From: Propionicimonas sp.
Lineage (GTDB): Bacteria; Actinomycetota; Actinomycetes; Propionibacteriales; Propionibacteriaceae
Direction: 5' to 3'
Length of the DNA stretch: 5,229 bases
Assembly: GCA_031119515.1 (NCBI GenBank)
Contig: JAVHXR010000215.1
Location: 1-5,229, forward strand
The first letter of the stretch is position 1, and each line of letters opens with the position of its first letter. This document shows, one piece after another, positions 1-5,154 of this stretch. The notes below the pieces were generated by a model that was given only the letters and a program-made list of their open reading frames with translations, did no database searches and had not been told where the DNA came from. The translations under genes were made by a program, and so were the position numbers.

Positions 1-687
1 CGACTCCTCCTTGGCCAGTCGCAGGAGCTCGGGGTTGACGTCCCCCTGCCCGGCCTGGTCCACCGCGAACAGGTCCAGCAGCCGCCGCCCGACCAGGACG
101 TGCTGGTACAGCGGGACGGGACGTCGTTCGCTGACCACGACCTCGACTCCGCCGCGGACCTCGTCGAGCCAGTCGCCGAACTCCTCGGCGTTGCTGACGG
201 TCGCCGAGAGCGCGACCAGCTGGACCGAGGGCGCCATCGAGATGATCACCTCCTCCCACACCGGCCCGCGGAACCGGTCGGCCAGGTAGTGCACCTCGTC
301 CATCACGACGAAGCCGAGGTTGTCGAGGGTCCGGGAGCCGGCGTAGATCATGTTGCGCAGCACCTCGGTCGTCATCACGACGATCGGCGCCTCGCCGTTC
401 ACCGTCGTGTCGCCGGTGAGCAGCCCCACCGAGGCCTCGCCGTGCCGGGCGGCGAGGTCGTGGTACTTCTGGTTGCTGAGTGCCTTGATCGGGGTGGTGT
501 AGAAGCACTTGCGCCCGGTCTGCAGCGCCAGGAAGGCGGCGAACTCCCCCACGATCGTCTTGCCGGCCCCGGTCGGAGCGGCGACGAGGACGCCGCGACC
601 CGCGGCGACGTGCTCGCAGGCGCGCACCTGGTACTCGTCGAGCTCGAACGGGTACCCCGCCCGGAATCCTGTCAGTCCCTCGTCCAC
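1..687 (-). CDS. helY: Ski2-like DEAD/DEAH-box helicase HelY (N-terminal part, truncated by window edge)
   Basis: This is an ATP-dependent superfamily 2 helicase of the Ski2/Mtr4 group, predicted to be a cytoplasmic RNA or nucleic-acid unwinding enzyme. The visible 229 residues carry the first RecA-like domain: a Q-motif-like F-x-x-D-x-Y-Q near residues 14-20, Walker A APTGAGKT (37-44), motif Ia TTPIKALSNQK (64-74), a TTEVLRNM segment (106-113), Walker B DEVHY (130-134) and motif III SAT (161-163). The second RecA domain and the C-terminal regions lie outside the window. The start is GTG at 687. An in-frame TAG lies only 12 nt upstream (699-697) with no other start between, so the N-terminus is well bounded, although it is short before the Q motif. 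No Shine-Dalgarno is at a usable distance, and a -10-like TAGGTT ends 6 nt before the GTG, which points to a leaderless transcript. The position after tat genes matches M. tuberculosis helY (Rv2092c). The family call is secure; the exact substrate is not. Confidence 0.93.
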   Translation of the reverse strand, partial: MDEGLTGFRAGYPFELDEYQVRACEHVAAGRGVLVAAPTGAGKTIVGEFAAFLALQTGRKCFYTTPIKALSNQKYHDLAARHGEASVGLLTGDTTVNGEAPIVVMTTEVLRNMIYAGSRTLDNLGFVVMDEVHYLADRFRGPVWEEVIISMAPSVQLVALSATVSNAEEFGDWLDEVRGGVEVVVSERRPVPLYQHVLVGRRLLDLFAVDQAGQGDVNPELLRLAKEES

Positions 688-693
688 ACCCCT

Positions 694-699
694 AACCTA
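694..699 (-). promoter_or_regulatory. Candidate -10 box for leaderless helY transcript
   Basis: Read on the minus strand, TAGGTT fits the actinobacterial TANNNT -10 pattern. It is followed by exactly 6 nt and then the GTG start of helY, the spacing expected when transcription begins at the first base of the start codon. No convincing -35 hexamer is seen 17-18 nt upstream. The same bases include the in-frame TAG that bounds the helY reading frame. The element is seen directly; its promoter activity is inferred. Confidence 0.45.
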
Positions 700-842
700 G
701 CGACCGCGCGCTACTCCCCCGGGCCGTCGAATCGTGCGGGGCCGATCCTCGGCGCAGGCGACGTGGTCGTCGGTCACCGGCTCACGCAGGAACTCGTGCA
801 CCTGGAGGCAGCCCCCGACAGCAGTGACGCTCTCGGTGGCAC

Positions 843-859
843 CGCCGGCGTCTCCGGCG
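843..859 (-). terminator. Weak hairpin after the lipid kinase gene, possible terminator
   Basis: The bases 843-848 and 854-859 pair perfectly as a 6-bp GC stem around a 5-nt loop, 30 nt beyond the kinase stop codon. There is no following U-tract, so it is not a classical intrinsic terminator. Short GC hairpins are frequent by chance at this base composition. Its placement between two transcription units is the only supporting context. Confidence 0.2.
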
Positions 860-888
860 CAGGGTGGCGGGTGAGACGGACGCCGGGG

Positions 889-1839
889 TCAGCCGGCATC
901 GGCGTACAGCGTCACCTGTTGCGAGACGGCGCGCAGGTGCAGCGGGACCGGACCGAGGCTCTCCCCGTCGGCCATTCCCCACAGCCCGTCGCCGTCGACG
1001 ACAACCTCCTTCGCCCGGAGCAGCTCGACGGCCGGGTCCTTGACGAAGGAGCCGTTGAACATCGCCGGCAGCAGCCGCAGCAGCGTCATCCGGCTGACCG
1101 GGTTGACCACCGTGATGTCGAGCAGGCCGTCGCTGACGTCGGCACGGGGGCAGGCCCACATCCCACCACCGAAGTAGCCGGCGTTCCCGACCGCGACGAA
1201 CATCGCCGTCTGCTCCCTGGGCACACCGTCGATCAGCAGCCGGTACGGCACCGGTTCGAAGACCGCGAGCTCCGCCAGTGCGGTCCAGGCGTAGCTGAGG
1301 CCGCCGAGGGACCAGGACAGGTCGTTGGTCCGCTGGTTGACCCTCGCGTCGTAGCCGGTGGAGACGATCGAGCCGACCCAGCGTCGCTCGGCCCCGTCCA
1401 CAAGGTTGCCGCGGGCCTCCATCAGGTCGATCCGGCGGCTCTGGCCCTCGATGATCGCGCGGACGGCAGCCATCGTCTCCCGCGGCACCCCGGCGCCGCG
1501 GCAGAAGTCGTTGCCCCTCCCGGCCGGGACGAGGCCGAGCGGGACGTCGCTGCCGGCGGCGGCGTTCAGGCCGAGGTGCATCATGCCGTCGCCGCCCATC
1601 ACCAGCAGGGCGTCCGGCCGGTGGCCCTCGACCTGCGGACGGGCGCCCTCGACCGCCGCTATGCAGCGCAGCCGGGCGTCGGCGAAGGAGGTGGTCTGGA
1701 AGACCCGCAGGTTGGCCCCGGGCAGCCCGGTCAGCAGCGCCGTCGCCACCTTCGGCAGCAGCTTGCGGGCGCGGCCACGGCCGGCCGTCGGGTTGACGAC
1801 AAGGGTGAGGGTGGCGCCGTCGTAGCTGCGCAGGCTCAC
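889..1839 (-). CDS. Diacylglycerol kinase / YegS-family lipid kinase
   Basis: This is a 316-residue protein of the DAGK catalytic-domain family, which transfers phosphate from ATP to diacylglycerol or a related lipid at the inner face of the membrane. Seen in sequence: an N-terminal VVNPTAGRGRA nucleotide-binding segment (14-24), the GGDG motif (82-85) in VMGGDGMMHLGLNA, a P-A-GRGND segment (105-111) equivalent to the family's GTGND, and a C-terminal beta-rich half with VGNAGYFGGGMW (217-228) and SDGLLDI (236-242). The length is normal for bacterial family members. The start is GTG 1839, preceded at 7 nt by GGAGG. It overlaps the tatC stop by 4 nt, so translation is probably coupled to tatC. 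An ATG at 1846-1844 opens only a different frame without family motifs. The threonine of the usual GTGND is an arginine here. Actinobacterial homologues may phosphorylate lipids other than diacylglycerol; the exact substrate is unknown. Confidence 0.9.
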   Translation of the reverse strand: MSLRSYDGATLTLVVNPTAGRGRARKLLPKVATALLTGLPGANLRVFQTTSFADARLRCIAAVEGARPQVEGHRPDALLVMGGDGMMHLGLNAAAGSDVPLGLVPAGRGNDFCRGAGVPRETMAAVRAIIEGQSRRIDLMEARGNLVDGAERRWVGSIVSTGYDARVNQRTNDLSWSLGGLSYAWTALAELAVFEPVPYRLLIDGVPREQTAMFVAVGNAGYFGGGMWACPRADVSDGLLDITVVNPVSRMTLLRLLPAMFNGSFVKDPAVELLRAKEVVVDGDGLWGMADGESLGPVPLHLRAVSQQVTLYADAG

Positions 1840-2654
1840 GTCGCATCCTCCGGCGCGGCGGCGGCGACCCGCCGGTCGTGGACGCGGGCGATGGCCTCCG
1901 CGACGAGGTAGAGCAGGGTCATCGGCAGCGCGAGGGCGAGCATCGAGAACGGATCGGTCGACGGGGTCGCCGCAGCGCCGAAGACGAAGGTGCCGAAGAT
2001 GACGTAGGTCCTGGCCCTGGCCAGCTGCCGGGCGCTGACCACCCCGACCAGGTTGAGCCCGACGACGACGACCGGCATCAGGAAGCCGAGGCCGAACACC
2101 ACCATCAGCCGGAGCGTGAGGTCGAGGAACTTGTCCACCTCGAGCAGGTTGAGGATCGGGACGCTGTCGGGGGTGAACGCGAGCATCACGGAGATGCCCT
2201 GGGGAAGGATGTAGTACCCGATCACGACACCGAGCAGGAAGAGCGGGACGGCGGCGGCGAGGAAGGCGAGCGCCCAGCGCTTCTCCTTGGCCAGCAGGGC
2301 GGGCACGATGAACGCCCAGATCTGGTACACCCACACCGGGCTTGCGATCACCAGGCCGGCGACGACGCACACCTTCAGCGCGAGGGTGAACGGGGCGGTC
2401 ACGCCGCTGATGACGGTGGTGGTCTCGATGTTCGGGTGGCTCGCCGCCAGCATCTCGACGGCCAGCAGGTAGGGGCGCATCAGCACCTGGTAGAGCTGCT
2501 CGTACCAGATCGCCGACGCGGTCGCGGCGAGCACGATCGCGACCACGGACACGATCAACCGGTACCGCAACTCCCGCAGGTGGTCGGCGAGGGTCATCAC
2601 CCCGCCGGGGGTGGCCTTCGGCGGACGCAACCACCCCAGGGCAGCGTGCGCCAT
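1836..2654 (-). CDS. tatC: Twin-arginine translocase subunit TatC
   Basis: TatC is the polytopic membrane receptor of the Tat pathway. It binds twin-arginine signal peptides and nucleates TatA assembly for export of folded proteins. The 272-residue product has the cytoplasmic N-terminal signature HLRELRYRL (25-33), the conserved PVWVYQIWAFIVPAL block (106-120) followed by EKR (124-126), and the C-terminal ATPSTDPFSML block (229-239). About six hydrophobic segments are visible, near 33-50, 88-110, 127-149, 182-205, 215-229 and 235-254, as expected. The ATG at 2654 lies 2 nt past the tatA stop. No good Shine-Dalgarno is at proper distance, so translation is probably coupled to tatA. The frame stays open further upstream, but that part runs antiphase through tatA and is not coding. 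The length and motif set look intact. Confidence 0.97.
   Translation of the reverse strand: MAHAALGWLRPPKATPGGVMTLADHLRELRYRLIVSVVAIVLAATASAIWYEQLYQVLMRPYLLAVEMLAASHPNIETTTVISGVTAPFTLALKVCVVAGLVIASPVWVYQIWAFIVPALLAKEKRWALAFLAAAVPLFLLGVVIGYYILPQGISVMLAFTPDSVPILNLLEVDKFLDLTLRLMVVFGLGFLMPVVVVGLNLVGVVSARQLARARTYVIFGTFVFGAAATPSTDPFSMLALALPMTLLYLVAEAIARVHDRRVAAAAPEDAT
1847..1851 (-). promoter_or_regulatory. Ribosome binding site of the lipid kinase gene, inside tatC
   Basis: GGAGG on the minus strand lies 7 nt before GTG 1839, within the last codons of tatC. It decides the GTG start over the nearby out-of-frame ATG, which it partly overlaps in spacing. It indicates independent re-initiation at the 4-nt tatC/kinase overlap. 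Confidence 0.75.
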
Positions 2655-2656
2655 GG

Positions 2657-2887
2657 TCAGGCTTCGGCCTCTGGCTTCCGTTCGGACTCGTTCGGGCTGG
2701 TGCCGGTGGCGGGGGTCGTCGGGGGGGCGACGGCCGGCGGCTCGCTCTTCAGCGTGGAGGTCTCCTCCTTGAACTCGCGGATCGCCTTGCCCGCGCTCTT
2801 CCCGATCCCCGCGAGCCTGGAGCCGCCGAACAGCAGCAGCGCGACCACCGCGAGGATCACCCACTCCCAACCACCCAGGCTCGGCAT
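2657..2887 (-). CDS. tatA: Twin-arginine translocase subunit TatA
   Basis: TatA is the small pore- or patch-forming subunit that oligomerises with TatC to move folded proteins across the cytoplasmic membrane. The 76-residue product has a short N-terminus, a transmembrane helix at about 7-21, the FG hinge (F20-G21) and an amphipathic helix (about 24-42, with lysines and acidic residues). A low-complexity tail rich in Pro, Thr, Ser and Glu follows. Glutamate 8 sits at the polar position near the start of the helix, where many TatA proteins have a polar residue. The ATG at 2887 is preceded by GAGGGG about 6 nt upstream. The gene ends 2 nt before tatC. The tail is encoded through a run of seven C (plus-strand G 2721-2727). 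TatA and TatB are hard to separate by sequence alone; adjacency to tatC and the short length favour TatA. Confidence 0.95.
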   Translation of the reverse strand: MPSLGGWEWVILAVVALLLFGGSRLAGIGKSAGKAIREFKEETSTLKSEPPAVAPPTTPATGTSPNESERKPEAEA

Positions 2888-2921
2888 CGTCGTCCCCTCT
2901 CCAGAGCTACGTCGGTGTCCG

Positions 2922-2927
2922 ACTCTA
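2922..2927 (-). promoter_or_regulatory. Candidate internal -10 box upstream of tatA
   Basis: TAGAGT on the minus strand matches TANNNT and lies 34 nt before the tatA ATG, in the 48-nt gap after the small membrane-protein gene. A short inverted repeat (2911-2915 with 2919-2923, 5-bp stem, 3-nt loop) follows it at once and would lie around the transcription start. No clear -35 is present. It may allow tatA-tatC expression independent of pafBC; this is inferred only. Confidence 0.3.
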
Positions 2928-2935
2928 CCCGCTGC

Positions 2936-3139
2936 TCAGTCGTCCTCGCCGACCGCGGCAGCGGGCAACTGGATCTGTTCCAGCAGCCCGGCCAGTTCCT
3001 CGGCCCTGGTGCCCAGCATCTCGATCTCCGAGAACAGGTCGGCGGCCTTGTGGGCGAGCCAGATCGCGTAGGAGACGACCATGATGATGCCCGCCAGCGC
3101 GATCCCGAGGAACACCAGCACCCAGACCATAGGGAGCAC
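2936..3139 (-). CDS. Small single-pass membrane protein with C-terminal coiled coil, function unknown
   Basis: I do not recognise this 67-residue protein as a named family. Residues 5-29 form one long hydrophobic helix, wide enough to span the membrane. The following segment has a clean heptad pattern with L35, I39, L42, A46, L49, L53 and I56 at alternating spacings of 4 and 3, so a short parallel coiled coil or amphipathic helix is likely. The tail ends in EDD. It lacks the FG hinge and short N-terminal helix of TatA/TatB, so it is not simply another Tat subunit. The start chosen is GTG 3139, which has GGGG 6 nt upstream. An ATG at 3130 would give 64 residues but has no Shine-Dalgarno. It lies 38 nt after pafC and 48 nt before tatA on the same strand, so it is probably co-transcribed. 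A membrane scaffold or an accessory to Tat or other envelope machinery are possibilities, not conclusions. Confidence 0.75.
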   Translation of the reverse strand: MLPMVWVLVFLGIALAGIIMVVSYAIWLAHKAADLFSEIEMLGTRAEELAGLLEQIQLPAAAVGEDD

Positions 3140-3177
3140 TCTATGCCCCGCCCTCGTGGACGCGGCCCTGACCGAAG

Positions 3178-4119
3178 CTAGGTGTACAGCGCGAGCGCCT
3201 CGCGGGCGGCGTGGCGGGCGGAGTCGGCGGCCTCGGGCGGGTCCACCGCCACCACGCCGGAGCCGAGGCGAAGCAGCTGCGCCCGTAGCCAGGCGGGGTC
3301 GGAGACCCGGACGGTGACGGCCAGCCCCTCGGGAGTCGGCAGGCTGGCGCGCACCGGGATGTACTCGGTGATCCAGCGTGCCGAGGCGTCGAGGACGAGC
3401 GTGACCTCCGCGGCGTCCGGCAACCGGTCGAGCCAGCCGGCGCTGAAGGCCGGTACCTCGCCCCGGTCGCCGGCCGGCTGGTCGAGTGTCCGCGCGGCCG
3501 CGATCCGGTCCATCCGGTAGACCCGCCAGCCCTCCCGGTCGAGGCTCCAGGCGTCCAGGTAGCCGTACCCGTCGCGGACCGACAGCCGCTTCGGTTCCAC
3601 CCGCGGCATCGTCGTCTCGGCCCTGGTCTGGCCGTCATAGGTGAGCTCGACCGCCGTCCGGGACTCGATCGCGTCGCTGAGCAGTTGCCGGACCTCCGCC
3701 GAGCCCGAGGCGACCGACACCACCACGGGGGCCGGCAGCGCCGTCTGGGCGCCGGAGAGCTTGCCCAGCGCGCCGTCGACAGCCGCTGCCAGCGCCGGCC
3801 CGGCGAGTTCCCGCACCAGCTGGAGGGCAACCACGAGGCTCAACGCCTCATCGGGGGCGAACCGCAGCGGACGGCTGAGGTACTCGGCATTGGACAACCA
3901 GATCCAGCCACCCCTGGCACCCTCGAGGTCGACCTCGATCAGGTCGCCCGGCAGGCCGCCGGGAAGGCCGCAGTACCACAGCACGTCCAGGTCGGCGAGC
4001 AACTGCTTCTCCGAGATCCCGAAGGCTGCGGCGGTCTCCGCCAGCCCGGCGCCGTCGGGGCGGGCCTGCAGGTACGGAACGAGGGCCAGCAGCCGGTTCA
4101 CCTGCTCACTGGACGCCAT
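3178..4119 (-). CDS. pafC: PafC, WYL-domain subunit of the PafBC transcriptional activator
   Basis: PafC pairs with PafB to form a transcription activator of the LexA/RecA-independent DNA-damage response in actinobacteria (established for mycobacteria). The 313-residue product has an N-terminal helix-turn-helix (about 26-54, LAETAAAFGIS and a following recognition helix). A WYL domain follows (about 145-215), with EPKRL (175-179) and YRMDRI (201-206), and then a C-terminal WCX-type extension. At the position of the Trp-Tyr-Leu signature the sequence reads G186-Y187-L188, so the tryptophan is replaced. The start is ATG 4119, with GGGAGG 5 nt upstream. A GTG at 4125 would add two residues but overlaps that ribosome site. 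It overlaps the end of pafB by 14 nt, which suggests coupled, near-equal synthesis of the two subunits. Length is close to M. tuberculosis PafC (from memory, about 316 residues). Confidence 0.93.
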   Translation of the reverse strand: MASSEQVNRLLALVPYLQARPDGAGLAETAAAFGISEKQLLADLDVLWYCGLPGGLPGDLIEVDLEGARGGWIWLSNAEYLSRPLRFAPDEALSLVVALQLVRELAGPALAAAVDGALGKLSGAQTALPAPVVVSVASGSAEVRQLLSDAIESRTAVELTYDGQTRAETTMPRVEPKRLSVRDGYGYLDAWSLDREGWRVYRMDRIAAARTLDQPAGDRGEVPAFSAGWLDRLPDAAEVTLVLDASARWITEYIPVRASLPTPEGLAVTVRVSDPAWLRAQLLRLGSGVVAVDPPEAADSARHAAREALALYT

Positions 4120-5065
4120 GGCCACCTCCCGCGATCACGGTCAGCTGGCGGACCACTGCCTCACGCAGGTCCGGGGGCTCGACCACCACGACGTCGGGGC
4201 CGTACGAACACACCTCGCCGACCAGGTCGCCGCCGCTGGCGTAGGCCACCTGGTAGCTGGTGAAGCCCGGCGGCAGCCCGTCGGCCTCCTCGACAGCGAC
4301 GCCGCGGCGCCGCAGGGTCGGGGCGCGGTCGCCCCGGATCGCCACCACCGCGACCGAGTCGGGTTGGGCGGGCTCGAGCTTGGCCAGCAGCGTCCCGGTG
4401 TCGATCTCGGGGACGTCGTAGGAACCCGGTCGGCCGATCGGCTCGACCTCCGCCGCCGCCCTGGCCACCTTGAACACCCGCTCGTCGCGGCGGTCCCGGT
4501 CGAATCCGAGCAGGTACCACGCCCCACGCCGGTAGGTCATCGTCCACGGCTCCACCTGGCGGGGCTGGCCGCGGTAGTCGAACCGCACCGGCTGGCGGTC
4601 GACGGTGGCCTGCCAGAGCGCTTCGAAGGCCGGTTCCCTGGCGCCGACCGCGGCCGTCAGGCCGTCCACGCGGCCCGGGTCGGGGTCGACGCCCGCGGCC
4701 CGCAGCTTCGCCATCGCCGACACCGCCTGGTCGGCCTGGGTGGCCGACTCCCAGACCCGGGACGCGAGGCCGAGCACGGCGGCCTCGACGGGGGTGAAGT
4801 CGATCGGCGGCAACTCGAAGTCGGCCCGCCGGATCCGGTAGCCGGTCTCGTCCGGGAACAGCGGGTCGTTCGAGCCGGTCTCGATCGGGATTCCCATCCG
4901 CCGCAGGTCGTCCTTGTCCCGCTCGAAGGCGCGCTCGAAGGCCGCGTCGCCGAGGCCGTGGTAGCCCTCGATGACCTCCCGGATGTACGCCTTGTCGACG
5001 AAACGGCGTGCCATCAGCAGGCAGATCGTGAGGTTCATGATCCGCTCGGTCTTGCGTGGTGCCAT
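4106..5065 (-). CDS. pafB: PafB, WYL-domain subunit of the PafBC transcriptional activator
   Basis: PafB is the partner of PafC. Together they activate many DNA-repair genes, including recA, after damage, probably by recognising a ligand through their WYL domains and contacting RNA polymerase. The 319-residue product begins with the family's winged-helix region (TERIMNLTICLLMARR from residue 6, and FERDKDDLRRMGIPIE at 47-62). It then has a WYL domain (about 145-225) with a true W183-Y184-L185 in GAWYLLGFDRD, and a C-terminal WCX-like region (about 235-315). The ATG at 5065 has GAGGA 5 nt upstream. It is the first gene of the minus-strand cluster and faces a divergent gene across 89 nt. In M. 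tuberculosis pafA sits directly upstream of pafB; here it does not. PafB and PafC are separate proteins, not the fused form known in some actinobacteria. Confidence 0.94.
   Translation of the reverse strand: MAPRKTERIMNLTICLLMARRFVDKAYIREVIEGYHGLGDAAFERAFERDKDDLRRMGIPIETGSNDPLFPDETGYRIRRADFELPPIDFTPVEAAVLGLASRVWESATQADQAVSAMAKLRAAGVDPDPGRVDGLTAAVGAREPAFEALWQATVDRQPVRFDYRGQPRQVEPWTMTYRRGAWYLLGFDRDRRDERVFKVARAAAEVEPIGRPGSYDVPEIDTGTLLAKLEPAQPDSVAVVAIRGDRAPTLRRRGVAVEEADGLPPGFTSYQVAYASGGDLVGEVCSYGPDVVVVEPPDLREAVVRQLTVIAGGGHGVQ
4125..4130 (-). promoter_or_regulatory. Ribosome binding site of pafC, inside pafB
   Basis: GGGAGG on the minus strand lies 5 nt before ATG 4119, within the last codons of pafB. 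It decides the ATG over the GTG at 4125-4123, whose first base is the last base of this motif. Confidence 0.8.
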
Positions 5066-5154
5066 GCTCGTCCTCGGCCGTTGGTGGACGTTCCGAGGCT
5101 AGCAGCGCGACGACCCGGGCCGCGCGAACCTGGCCGATCCGGCAGACTAGCGCT
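5066..5154. promoter_or_regulatory. Divergent promoter region between pafB and gluQ
   Basis: These 89 nt must hold the promoters for both outward-facing genes. For pafB, minus-strand TAGCCT (5101-5096) fits TANNNT and would give a leader of roughly 20-25 nt including the GAGGA ribosome site (5075-5071). For the plus-strand gene, CAGACT (5143-5148) lies exactly 6 nt before GTG 5155, the spacing of a leaderless transcript, though its first base departs from TANNNT. I see no convincing -35 for either, and no LexA-type palindrome. Confidence 0.45.

Larger units (their letters stand above)
688..888. other. Intergenic gap between lipid kinase gene and helY
   Basis: This 201-nt gap is the longest non-coding stretch in the window. 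It holds a GC hairpin at 843-859 (6-bp stem, 5-nt loop) just after the kinase stop, with no T-tract behind it, and the candidate helY -10 box at 694-699. On the minus strand the frame following the kinase stop stays open for 63 codons to the TAG at 699-697. Part of it, from about GTG 801, has a strongly GC-rich third codon position. I recognise no protein family in it and do not call it a gene. Confidence 0.6.

Noticed and set aside
100..1911. 603-codon plus-strand open frame opposite helY and the lipid kinase gene
   Set aside because: It is antisense to two genes with clear family motifs, and its translation is low-complexity (rich in H, R, G, V, D) with no recognisable domain. Long antisense frames are normal at this GC content.
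1840..2634. N-terminal extension of the lipid kinase through an open frame inside tatC
   Set aside because: The upstream part is the out-of-frame shadow of tatC. The GTG at 1839 has an optimal GGAGG, and family homology begins right after it.
1878..3071. 397-codon plus-strand open frame opposite tatC and tatA
   Set aside because: It is a shadow of tatC/tatA with a compositionally biased product and no motifs.
2936..3139. Small protein as TatB
   Set aside because: It lacks the FG hinge, its hydrophobic helix is too long, and the coiled segment does not resemble the TatA/TatB amphipathic helix.
5077..5154. PafBC-responsive (RecA-NDp-like) promoter for autoregulation of pafB
   Set aside because: A TCGTCG precedes TAGCCT on the minus strand, but the gap is only 6 nt, shorter than I recall for the known motif, and the GTG part is missing. 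Too weak to claim.
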